From: Sutterella sp.
Lineage (GTDB): Bacteria > Pseudomonadota > Gammaproteobacteria > Burkholderiales > Burkholderiaceae_F
DNA: 64,000 nucleotides
NCBI GenBank assembly: GCA_019418605.1
Contig: DYBN01000054.1
Coordinates: 1 to 64,000, forward strand
Direction of reading: 5' to 3'
Of the stretch, positions 17,469-25,513 are shown piece by piece (the stretch's first letter is position 1; each line of letters starts with the position of its first letter). The notes under the pieces are model-generated. The model was not told the origin of the DNA, did no database searches, and worked only from the letters and a program-made list of their open reading frames with translations. The position numbers were made by a program, and so were the translations under genes.

Positions 17469-19358
17469 ATGCCCGACACCAGCGCCGCCGCCGACATCAC
17501 CCGCGCACGGCTTGTGAGCCTGCGCCAATGCCGCACGCTTGCCGACCTTGTGCCGCTAAGGGCCCGGGAGCTTCCCGAAAAGCCTGCGCTCGTGCAGTTT
17601 GACCGCGCGGCAAACCTCTGGCGGCGCGTCACTTACAGGGAGCTTTTGGAGCGCATCCGCGCCTGGCAAAAGGCCCTTTGCGCCCTCAACCTCAAGCGGG
17701 GCGCGCGCGCGGCCGTGCTGCTTAACAATTCGGTTGCCGCGGTCACGGCCGATCAGGCGATCATGGCCAACGCCCTCATCCCGGTGCCGCTGCACGCGAT
17801 CGACACGCCGGGGTCGTCGGCCTACATCCTTGCCGACAGCGGCGCCGAGTGCCTCATCACGAACACGCACGAGCGCTGGGAGGCCATTGCGGCCGCAGGC
17901 ATCGTGCTCGAAAACCTCAAGACAGTCGTTCTCACCGAAGAAGAAACACCCGCAGGCCAAGTCCCGCGCGGGCCGCGCGTTCTGGGGCTCTCGGACTGGC
18001 TTGCGTCGGGGGCGAAGACGCCCGAGGCCGACCTTCCCGCAGGCCCCAGGCCCGACGATCTTGCGGCCATCGTCTACACCTCGGGCACCACGGGCAAGCC
18101 CAAGGGCGTGATGCTCACGCACGACAACGTGCTTAGCAACATCATCGCCACGCTCGAGCACATCGCGCCCGCCCCGGGGCCCGACTACATGTTCCTGTCG
18201 TTTCTGCCGCTCTCGCACACCTTTGAGCGCACCGCGGGCTACTACCTGCCGCTTGGCATGGGGCTGACGATCACGTTTACGCGCTCGATCATGCTTCTAA
18301 ACGAAGACTTTCGGATCGTGCGGCCCGACGTGCTCATCAGCGTGCCGCGCGTCTACGAGCGCATCTACGCGCGCATCAACGACAATCTCCGAAAGTCCCC
18401 GGCCTTGGCGCGGCGCCTTTTTAAGGCGTGCGTGGCCGTGGGCTGGAGAAACTTCTGCCGCGCCAACCGCATGCCCGTGCCGGCCTCGCCCTGGGCCTGG
18501 CTTGACGCCCTGTCCTGGCCCGTTCTCAAGCGGCTCGTTGCCGACAAGGTCACGCGCGCCTTCGGAGGCAACCTCAAAATCGCCATTGCAGGAGGCGCGG
18601 CGCTCAATGCGCGCGTGGCTCGCCTCTTCTGCGGCCTGGGCTTGGCTTCCATCCAGGGCTACGGCATGACCGAAACCTCGCCCATCATCGCCGGCAACTC
18701 CCTGCGCATCAATCAGCCCGACACGGTCGGGACGGTGTTTCCCAACCTCGAGGTGCGGCTTGCTCCCGAGACGCACGAAATTCAAGTGCGCGGCCCCTCG
18801 GTCATGAAGGGCTACTGGAAGCAGCCCGAAGAAACCGCGCGCGTGCTCTCGCCCGACGGGTGGCTCTCGACGGGCGACATCGGGGAATTCAACGAGCTGG
18901 GGCTGCTGCGCATCCGCGGCCGCATCAAGGAGATCATCGTCACGAGCACGGGCGAGAAGGTCCCGCCCGTTGATCTGGAGCTCGCGCTTGAAACCGACCC
19001 GCTGTTTTCCCAGACCTTCGTCGTGGGCGAGGCGCGCCCCTTCATCGCCTTTGTCGCCGTGCTCGATCCCGGCGAATGGAAAAAGCTTGCCGCAAGCCTC
19101 TGCGTCAACCCCAAGGACGAGACGGCGCTCAAAAGCGCGGCCGTGCGCTCGGCCGTTTTAAAGCGCGCCCGCGCCGCCGCCCGCGGCTTTCCGCACTATG
19201 CGCTGCCGCGCAACGTCGCGTTAACGCTTGAGCCCTGGACAATCGAAAACGGCTTTCTGACGCCCACGCTCAAACTCAAGCGCGGGCCTCTTTCAGAGCA
19301 CTTTGCCCGCACGATCGAAGAGCTCTACGCGGGACACGAGCGCAGGCAGACCCCGTAA
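17469..19358 (+). CDS. Long-chain acyl-CoA synthetase (AMP-binding)
   Basis: This 629-residue adenylate-forming enzyme activates fatty acids to acyl-CoA with ATP. The P-loop-like YTSGTTGKPKGVMLTHDN, the GYGMTETSPIIAGN adenine motif and the WLSTGDIGEF hinge region are all present. The insert and overall length match the long-chain (FadD15-like) branch. No transmembrane segment or signal is clear. The start at 17469 (MPDTSAAAD) best fits the family. An ATG at 17415 has a GGGG run before it, and the frame is open further upstream, so the N-terminus is uncertain. No other fatty-acid genes are adjacent. Confidence 0.88.
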   Translation: MPDTSAAADITRARLVSLRQCRTLADLVPLRARELPEKPALVQFDRAANLWRRVTYRELLERIRAWQKALCALNLKRGARAAVLLNNSVAAVTADQAIMANALIPVPLHAIDTPGSSAYILADSGAECLITNTHERWEAIAAAGIVLENLKTVVLTEEETPAGQVPRGPRVLGLSDWLASGAKTPEADLPAGPRPDDLAAIVYTSGTTGKPKGVMLTHDNVLSNIIATLEHIAPAPGPDYMFLSFLPLSHTFERTAGYYLPLGMGLTITFTRSIMLLNEDFRIVRPDVLISVPRVYERIYARINDNLRKSPALARRLFKACVAVGWRNFCRANRMPVPASPWAWLDALSWPVLKRLVADKVTRAFGGNLKIAIAGGAALNARVARLFCGLGLASIQGYGMTETSPIIAGNSLRINQPDTVGTVFPNLEVRLAPETHEIQVRGPSVMKGYWKQPEETARVLSPDGWLSTGDIGEFNELGLLRIRGRIKEIIVTSTGEKVPPVDLELALETDPLFSQTFVVGEARPFIAFVAVLDPGEWKKLAASLCVNPKDETALKSAAVRSAVLKRARAAARGFPHYALPRNVALTLEPWTIENGFLTPTLKLKRGPLSEHFARTIEELYAGHERRQTP

Positions 19359-19461
19359 GAAGCGCCCGGAGACGCCCGCAGACGGCCGCTTGCAAAGCAG
19401 GGACTGCGCCCGCCGGCCGTCCGGGTTTTGGTTAAAAAGCAAAAGCCCGGCACTGCTCGTC

Positions 19462-19467
19462 TACAAT
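19462..19467 (+). promoter_or_regulatory. Possible -10 (TACAAT) for radical SAM gene
   Basis: TACAAT lies 38 bases before the start at 19506. No good -35 is seen at the right distance. The same hexamer precedes several other genes in the window. Confidence 0.35.
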
Positions 19468-19505
19468 GCGCAGACCTTTGAAATTTTTTGACTTTTGGTT
19501 TTTTC

Positions 19506-20816
19506 ATGCCTGAACAATCCACCTATCAGGTCGGCAAGCTGCTCCCCAACTGGGTGATTCACCTCACCGACAGCGTGATGGAGTACTACATCAAGCGCTA
19601 TCTCAACTGCGACCCCATCGTGCTTGACCGTCCGCCCGCTCCGCAGCCGGGACACCAGTACATGCTCTATGCGCACATCCCGTTTTGCAAAACGCTGTGC
19701 ACGTACTGCACGTTTCACCGCTTTCTCTTCAAGGAGCACAAGGCGCGCGAGTATTTCGTCAACCTGCGCCGCGAGATGGACTACGTCAAGGCGCTGGGGT
19801 ACGACTTCACGGCGATGTACATCGGAGGCGGCACGACGACGATTCTCGAAGACGAGCTCATCGCCACGATCGAGCACGCCCGCAAACTTTTCCCCACGAT
19901 CAAGGAAGTCTCCTGCGAAACCGATCCCGCGCAGATCGCCACGCCCACTTTCCGCAACCTCAAGGGGCTTGTCGACAGAATGAGCATCGGCGTGCAGAGC
20001 TTTGACGACAGCATCCTCAAGCTCACCGACCGCTACGACAAGTTCGGCTCGGGCGCGTTGATCTACGAGCGGCTGCAGCAGGCCCTCGAGCTCTTTCCGG
20101 TCACCAACATCGACATGATGTTCGGCTTTCGCGGACAGGATCTCAAGATGCTGCAGCGCGACATGGACCTCATCGTCAAGCTCAATCCCCGGCAGGTGAC
20201 CACCTACCCGCTGATGGTCACGAGCCAGACCAAAAAGAGCGTCAAAAACACCATCGCCGCCAAGGGCCTTGAGCTTGCCGATCAGTACCGCATCATCATG
20301 AACACGCTCGGCAGCCGCTACCGGCAGCTCACGAGCTGGACCTTCGGGCAGACCAACAACGAGGGCTTTGACGAGTACGTGGTCGACCACGACGAGTACG
20401 TGGGCGTGGGCTCGGGCGCGTTCTCCTTTTTGGGCGACAACCTCTACGTCAACACCTTCAGCCTGCACCGCTACGGGCTTCGCATCGCGCAGGGCAAGAC
20501 GGGCGTGGAGCGGCAGCGCCACTTCGACAAGCACGCCGTGCTGCAGTACCGCCTGATGCTCGGCATCTTCTCGGCGCGCCTCTCGCGCAAATACTTCCGC
20601 GAAGTGCACGGCGTCAATCTTGACCGCGCGCTCTTTAAAGAAATGCTTGCGCTGCGCGCCATCGGCGCCATCAAGGACGACCCCGCCGACCCAGACCGCA
20701 TCATCGTCACCGATGCGGGCAAGTTCCTGGGGCTTGTCATGCTCAAGGCCTTCTACTCGGGCATGGACAACGTGCGCGCCGAATTAAGAAAGCCTCTGCG
20801 CGACATCGACATGTAA
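19506..20816 (+). CDS. HemN/HemW-family radical SAM protein
   Basis: The 436-residue protein has the radical SAM cluster motif C-x3-C-x2-C at residues 61, 65 and 68 (HIPFCKTLCTYCTF), the YIGGGTTTI motif, and RMSIGVQSFDD. All are typical of the coproporphyrinogen dehydrogenase-like HemN/HemW superfamily. The conserved GVGSGAFSF near the C-terminal half also fits. The cluster motif is followed by TFHRF rather than the usual F-x-C of HemN/HemW, so it is probably neither a classical coproporphyrinogen oxidase nor classical HemW. A role in heme handling is possible but not shown. It ends at a terminator ahead of the hydrogenase operon. Confidence 0.8.
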   Translation: MPEQSTYQVGKLLPNWVIHLTDSVMEYYIKRYLNCDPIVLDRPPAPQPGHQYMLYAHIPFCKTLCTYCTFHRFLFKEHKAREYFVNLRREMDYVKALGYDFTAMYIGGGTTTILEDELIATIEHARKLFPTIKEVSCETDPAQIATPTFRNLKGLVDRMSIGVQSFDDSILKLTDRYDKFGSGALIYERLQQALELFPVTNIDMMFGFRGQDLKMLQRDMDLIVKLNPRQVTTYPLMVTSQTKKSVKNTIAAKGLELADQYRIIMNTLGSRYRQLTSWTFGQTNNEGFDEYVVDHDEYVGVGSGAFSFLGDNLYVNTFSLHRYGLRIAQGKTGVERQRHFDKHAVLQYRLMLGIFSARLSRKYFREVHGVNLDRALFKEMLALRAIGAIKDDPADPDRIIVTDAGKFLGLVMLKAFYSGMDNVRAELRKPLRDIDM

Positions 20817-20850
20817 CCTTCTTTGCGCACCGCAACGCGCTTTTTCCTCT

Positions 20851-20887
20851 GCCGCGTCCCCAATTTTTTCGGGGCGCGGCATTTTGT
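20851..20887 (+). terminator. Terminator after radical SAM gene
   Basis: GCCGCGTCCCC (20851-20861) pairs with GGGGCGCGGC (20871-20880), with one bulged T and a T-rich loop, then ATTTTGTT. It lies 35 bases after the stop codon. Confidence 0.75.
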
Positions 20888-20895
20888 TAAGCAAT

Positions 20896-20909
20896 TTGAC
20901 TTTCATCAA
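20896..20909. promoter_or_regulatory. FNR-like site upstream of hydrogenase operon
   Basis: TTGAC-TTTC-ATCAA differs by one base from the FNR consensus TTGAT-N4-ATCAA. FNR-type regulators bind such sites under low oxygen. It lies 590 bases before the first hydrogenase gene, at the far end of the gap, and no well-placed -10 was found next to it. Function is inferred from motif and context only. Confidence 0.5.
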
Positions 20910-21499
20910 AGCCTGACAGCTTATCCCACCGGCGCCTTCCAACGGGGCGCCCGCAGGGCCCTCGCGTCAAGCCGCCCGCCGATTCTCCCGGATTCGCACG
21001 CGACAGTTTGAATTTTCCCTTTAATTTCAATTGTTCCTTTAAACAAAGGGGAAAGAAGAGACAGCGCCCCCTCGCAACACCCAGCAAACGCCTTCCGCAA
21101 CAGGGCCCGCGCAGCCATGGGCGGGCGCACACTTTGAAACAAAAGAAAAATTTGAAAATTTCCGTAAAATCCGCCTGCCCGCGTACGGCCGCCCGTGCAG
21201 CGCACACAAGCAAAAACCGTCTCTTTATTTCCTGCACGCGGCCTTTTCATCATTCCCTGCGACTCAATCGGGGGCCTGTCGGCCCCGTCGTTTTCGACGC
21301 GCTTTCATAGACAAAAGCTCTCTTTCGAAACCGAATGCAGCCGCAGGGTTTTGTTGTTTTGACGCGTACGCAGTCGATGCCGGAGGCCTAAAAAGGACCG
21401 GCACAAGCTGGAGACAGCCGCAAAAACGGGGCTACTCAAACGCCCGTGACGCGGCTTTGCGCCGGCGGCAAACCTCATGCACACAGGAGATCCGTCCAG
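20910..21499. other. Long region upstream of the hydrogenase operon
   Basis: No gene is supported in these 590 bases. The part from 21000 to 21170 is AT-rich and includes TAAAAT at 21165-21170, a possible -10 without a clear -35. A hairpin GGGGCC-TGTC-GGCCCC (21271-21286) is followed by GTCGTTTTCG and could be a weak terminator or attenuator. TTGACG at 21359-21364 could be a -35, but no matching -10 is obvious. The ribosome-binding site CAGGAGA lies near 21484-21490. Confidence 0.45.
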
Positions 21500-22858
21500 A
21501 TGACAGGAAAAGTTATCCAGATCAAGACCTTCAATCCGCCGGCCGACGCCCGCGGCGAACAGGGTCCGGATTTTGTCGGCACCATCCGCAAGGGTGAGCT
21601 GCGCGGCATCATCAAAATCAATGAAGACCTCTGCGAGGCCTGCGACACCTGCCGCAAGGTCTGCCCGGTCAACGCCATCGAAGGCAAGCTTGGCGCCAAG
21701 CACAAGATCAACGACCAGCGCTGCCTCACCTGCGGCCAGTGCCTGATCTCGTGCCCGTTCAACGCCATCGAGCAGATGTCCTTTGTCGACGTCGTCGATC
21801 AGATGCTCGCCGACAAGAACAACATCGTGGTCGCCCACCCCTCTCCCGCGGTGCGCGTCTCGATTGCCGAAGAGTTCGGCGGCCAGCCCGGCGACCTCTC
21901 CACCGAGCAGATGATGAATGCGCTCGAGAAGGCGGGCTTCAAGACCTACGACGTCAACAGCTCGGCCGACCAGACCATCATGGAGGAAGGCACGGAGTTC
22001 GTGCGCAAGATCCAGTACTGGGTTCTCGGCAAGAGGGGCCCGGAGTTTGAGCGCGCCTCGCACCACCCGCTGCCGCACTTCACCTCCTGCTGTCCGGCCT
22101 GGGTGCGCAACTGCGAGACCTTCAACGCGGACTTCATCCCGCACCTGTCGACGGCCAAGTCCCCGATTCAGATGGGCGGCGTGCTCGCCAAGGTCTGGGC
22201 GCCGAAGTACCTCTACAACTGCGACCCGCGTCAGGTGAAGGTAGTGGCCGTCACCCCCTGCACGGCCAAGATTTTCGAAGCCTCGCGCCCGGAAATGGAC
22301 ACGGCCTGGCGCCACCACGTCAAGGCGGGCACGATTCCTGCGGACTCGCCGCGCTTTCCCGACATCGACGCCGTGCTCACGGCGCGCGACGTCGCCGAAC
22401 TCTTCCGCCGCAAGGGCATCAATCCGCTTGAACTCCCGAAGGAGCGCAAGCGCGAGAACCTCGACGTCTACACGGGCGCGGGCACGATCTTCGGCACCTC
22501 GGGCGGCGTGATGGAGGCTGCGCTGCGCACGGCCTACCGCGTGCTGATGGGCAAGGAGCTCGAGAGCGCCGACATCCTTCCCGTTCGCGGCAAGGATCAC
22601 AGCTACGTCGAAGCCAAGATCAACCTTGCACTGCCTGAATTAAACGGCAAGAGCTTCGAGCTGCGCGTGTGCGTGGTCAACGGCGCCACCCAGTCCTTGA
22701 AGTACGTCCTCGACACCCTGCGCGGCGACCCCACCCGCTGGCACTTCATCGAAGTGATGAACTGCCCGGGCGGCTGCGTCAACGGCGGCGGCCAGCCCGT
22801 GCGCACCGCGGGCTCCGGGTGGCTCAACCCGCTCTTCCCGCTTCCCGTGGACATCTAA
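21500..22858 (+). CDS. hydA: [FeFe] hydrogenase catalytic subunit
   Basis: The 452-residue protein has an N-terminal ferredoxin domain with two 4Fe-4S motifs (CEACDTCRKVCP from residue 45, and CLTCGQCLISCP). It then has the three H-cluster signatures: TSCCPAW at 195-201, TPCTAK at 252-257 and MNCPGGC at 420-426, followed by GGGQP. These bind the diiron centre that splits or forms hydrogen. It has no signal peptide. The next gene encodes a Tat-tagged small subunit, so the pair is probably exported together, as in Desulfovibrio HydAB. The usual Met before PC in the second signature is Thr. Start ATG at 21500 follows CAGGAGA. First gene of a three-gene operon. Confidence 0.95.
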   Translation: MTGKVIQIKTFNPPADARGEQGPDFVGTIRKGELRGIIKINEDLCEACDTCRKVCPVNAIEGKLGAKHKINDQRCLTCGQCLISCPFNAIEQMSFVDVVDQMLADKNNIVVAHPSPAVRVSIAEEFGGQPGDLSTEQMMNALEKAGFKTYDVNSSADQTIMEEGTEFVRKIQYWVLGKRGPEFERASHHPLPHFTSCCPAWVRNCETFNADFIPHLSTAKSPIQMGGVLAKVWAPKYLYNCDPRQVKVVAVTPCTAKIFEASRPEMDTAWRHHVKAGTIPADSPRFPDIDAVLTARDVAELFRRKGINPLELPKERKRENLDVYTGAGTIFGTSGGVMEAALRTAYRVLMGKELESADILPVRGKDHSYVEAKINLALPELNGKSFELRVCVVNGATQSLKYVLDTLRGDPTRWHFIEVMNCPGGCVNGGGQPVRTAGSGWLNPLFPLPVDI

Positions 22859-22886
22859 CCGTTAGACCGACTACAAGGAATTTGAA

Positions 22887-23228
22887 ATGACTCGCAACTA
22901 TCAGTTCGAAGAACGCCCGGCCGGCGTCATTCTCGGCCGTCGCGGTCTGTTCAAAGTCGTGGGCTTGTGCGCGGTTGCCGCCGGCGCCACCGGCTGGGCG
23001 GTCTGCGATTTGATCTCGAGCCGCAACGAAGTGCTGCGCGCCCGTCAGGAAGGGCTCTACCGCGACGACAAGCTGTGCCGCGAACAGAACCTCACCTGCT
23101 CGCACCAGAACCCCGTCGTGCGCAAAATCTACGTTGACCTCGGCAGCGCTCCCATGGATGACACCATGTACGGGCTGCTGCACACCCACTACTACCCGCG
23201 CACGCAGCTTGCGCTGGCCAACCACTAA
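22887..23228 (+). CDS. hydB: [FeFe] hydrogenase small subunit, Tat-exported
   Basis: The 113-residue protein carries a twin-arginine signal (GRRGLFKVVG followed by an Ala/Gly-rich hydrophobic stretch) near residues 17-41. The rest resembles the small subunit of periplasmic [FeFe] hydrogenases, which wraps around the catalytic subunit (the RQEGLYRDDKLCR region is typical). In Desulfovibrio the Tat signal on this partner carries the cofactor-loaded catalytic subunit across the membrane. It lies 28 bases after hydA and 17 before the cytochrome b gene. Confidence 0.88.
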   Translation: MTRNYQFEERPAGVILGRRGLFKVVGLCAVAAGATGWAVCDLISSRNEVLRARQEGLYRDDKLCREQNLTCSHQNPVVRKIYVDLGSAPMDDTMYGLLHTHYYPRTQLALANH

Positions 23229-23245
23229 TCGGGAGGGATGCACTT

Positions 23246-23920
23246 ATGTCCAACAGCAACGACCGCATCCTGCGCTTTCACATCGGCGACAAGGTCTTCC
23301 ACAGCCTCAACGCCATCCTCTGGTTCGCGCTCGTCATCACGGGCGGCATCGTCTACCTGTGCGACGTTGAAAACGCCACGGGCGAGATGCTCATGGCCTG
23401 GCACCTGGGCCTGGGCGTGGCCTTTACGATCAACCTTATCGGCTACATCGTCTTCGCTCCGCACCGCTTTGCCCTGATGCTGCACGCCTGCATGATCTGG
23501 GACAAGAACACGATTCTGTGGTTCCGCAACTTCGGCGGCTATCCGCGCCGGTTCTTCCACATCCCGCTCGGTCCCGTGGAAGTGCCCCCGCAGGGCCGCT
23601 ACAACGGCGGTCAGAAGGCCTCCTACCTGCTCTTTACGGCCGCCATCGTGGCGCTCATCGTCACCGGGTGGCTGCTGTGGGTCTTTGGCCCGGCCATCGG
23701 CAAGGGCGCCTTCGTGACCTCGTTCTACCTGCACGTCTGGGGCTCGCTCATCATCACCGTGCTCGTGGTCTGCGCCCACATTCCGCTGGCGCTGCTGTCG
23801 ATGTCGCACTTCATGGGCATCTGGCGCATCGGCACGGGCGACATCAGCTGGGAGGCCGCCGAGCACCACTCCCCCGTGTGGCTTGAAACGGACGTCGTGC
23901 GCACCAACATCGAAAAGTAG
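23246..23920 (+). CDS. Cytochrome b subunit of hydrogenase (FdnI-like)
   Basis: The 224-residue membrane protein has four hydrophobic segments and the His pattern of the cytochrome b561 family found in formate dehydrogenase gamma and [NiFe]-hydrogenase b subunits (for example HIGDKVFHSLNAILWF, the MAWHLGLG segment, FYLHVWGS and CAHIPLAL). Such subunits carry two hemes b, anchor a periplasmic dehydrogenase and pass electrons to quinone. With hydA and hydB it would make a respiratory hydrogenase. It is the last gene before a terminator at 24014-24054. Confidence 0.88.
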   Translation: MSNSNDRILRFHIGDKVFHSLNAILWFALVITGGIVYLCDVENATGEMLMAWHLGLGVAFTINLIGYIVFAPHRFALMLHACMIWDKNTILWFRNFGGYPRRFFHIPLGPVEVPPQGRYNGGQKASYLLFTAAIVALIVTGWLLWVFGPAIGKGAFVTSFYLHVWGSLIITVLVVCAHIPLALLSMSHFMGIWRIGTGDISWEAAEHHSPVWLETDVVRTNIEK

Positions 23921-24013
23921 CCGCACGACAAAGCCCGCGCTCTCGCGCCCGCCCCTTTTTGCAGTCATCTGCAATCAGGCGCCGGCGCGAGCGAGGCTCT
24001 TAAAAACCAAACA

Positions 24014-24054
24014 CCGCCCGCCAAGGAAATCATTCTCCTTTGCGGGCGGTTTTC
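24014..24054 (+). terminator. Terminator after hydrogenase structural operon
   Basis: CCGCCCGCCAAGGA (24014-24027) pairs with TCCTTTGCGGGCGG (24036-24049) with one mismatch, followed by TTTTC. It separates the structural genes from hydF and hydE. Confidence 0.85.
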
Positions 24055-24155
24055 TATGACTCCCGCTTTTTTCTCCTAAAATCAGGCCCTTGTGCGCATG
24101 CTCCGCACGCCTTGCGTCCATTTCTCTTTTTCTTTTGCAAAGGAGCCCTTCACCC

Positions 24156-25451
24156 ATGCCAGCGCGCATTCCCCTGACCACGCCGAGCCGCCTTGAAACC
24201 CCCAAGGGACTGCGGCTTTACATCGGACTCTTCGGGCGGCGCAACGCGGGCAAGTCGTCGCTTGCCAACGCCCTCACCGGTCAGCACGTCTCGATTGTGA
24301 GCGACGTGGCGGGCACCACGACCGATCCGGTGGAAAAGGCCTGCGAGCTCGCACCGATCGGCCCCGTCGTCTTCATCGACACGGCGGGGGTCGACGACAC
24401 GGGAAAGCTCGGGGGACTGCGCACGGCGCGCTCGCTCTCGGTGCTCGCATGGATGGACCTGGCGCTCATCGTGTGCGACGCCGCAGGACTCACCGACAAC
24501 GAGCGCACGCTCATTGCCGCTTTAAAGAAAAACGAGACCCCGGGCATCATCGTTTTAAACAAAACGGACGCAGCCGCCCCAGAGGCTCTTGCCCGCACCA
24601 GGAGCGAAGCGCTCGCGCTCGGCTTTCCGGTCGTTGAAACGTCCGCTCTCAATCAGGACGGGATCGATGAGCTGCGCCGGTGCATGATTGCGGTTTTGCA
24701 GGAGAAGGCCTCGCCCGACAAGCCTCTCATGGGAGAGCTTGTCCGCCCGGGCGACACCGTCCTTTTGGTGACGCCCATTGATACGGGCGCGCCCAAAGGG
24801 CGCATGATCCTGCCGCAGGTGCAGGCCATTCGCGAGGTGCTCGACGCCGACGCCAAGTGCCTTGTGGTGCGCGAAAACCGTCTTGCCGAGGCCATTGCCG
24901 AGATGAAAACGCCTCCGGCCTTCGTGGTCACCGACAGTCAGGTCGTGCAGTCGGTCGTGAGCCAAACCCCCGCCTCGATTCCCATCACCACCTTTTCGAT
25001 TCAGATGGCCGCAAGCAAAAGCGACCTGGTGGAGATGGCGCGCGGGGCGGCCATGCTCGACTTTTTAAAGCCTGGCGACAAGGTGATGATCTGCGAGACG
25101 TGCTCGCACCACCCGCAGCCCGACGACATCGGCCGCAAGAAGCTGCCGCGGTGGCTTGCGCAGAAAATCGGCGGCGCCCTTGACATTGACGTCGTCGTGG
25201 GAAAGGACTTTCCGGCCGACCTCACCCCCTACAAAATCATCCTGCAGTGCGGCGGGTGCGTGGTGACGCGCCGGCACATGCTCTCGCGCGTGCGCGCGGC
25301 CGCCGCCCAGGGCGTTCCCATGACCAACTACGGGGTTGCCATCAGCCACCTGCAGGGGGTTCTTGCGCGCGCGCTCGAGTTGCACCCCGAAGCGAAAAAA
25401 GCCTTTGACGAGGCGCACGCCGCACTTGAAAAGCGCTTTGCCGCGCACTGA
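24156..25451 (+). CDS. hydF: [FeFe] hydrogenase maturation GTPase HydF
   Basis: HydF is the scaffold on which the diiron part of the H-cluster is built before transfer to HydA. The 431-residue product has an N-terminal GTPase domain (GRRNAGKSSLANAL P-loop, DTAGVDD, NKTDAA), a dimerisation domain and a C-terminal 4Fe-4S domain. The cluster motif is C316-x-H318 and Q364-C365-x-x-C368; in most HydF proteins a His stands where Gln364 is. The start at 24156 follows AGGAG. TAAAAT at 24077-24082 may be its -10. hydE follows after 62 bases. Confidence 0.94.
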   Translation: MPARIPLTTPSRLETPKGLRLYIGLFGRRNAGKSSLANALTGQHVSIVSDVAGTTTDPVEKACELAPIGPVVFIDTAGVDDTGKLGGLRTARSLSVLAWMDLALIVCDAAGLTDNERTLIAALKKNETPGIIVLNKTDAAAPEALARTRSEALALGFPVVETSALNQDGIDELRRCMIAVLQEKASPDKPLMGELVRPGDTVLLVTPIDTGAPKGRMILPQVQAIREVLDADAKCLVVRENRLAEAIAEMKTPPAFVVTDSQVVQSVVSQTPASIPITTFSIQMAASKSDLVEMARGAAMLDFLKPGDKVMICETCSHHPQPDDIGRKKLPRWLAQKIGGALDIDVVVGKDFPADLTPYKIILQCGGCVVTRRHMLSRVRAAAAQGVPMTNYGVAISHLQGVLARALELHPEAKKAFDEAHAALEKRFAAH

Positions 25452-25513
25452 GCGCGCTGAAAACCCCCGCTGCCGCCGCTTTGTTTTTTCTTTTTTGACA
25501 CGCCGCCCTTTTG

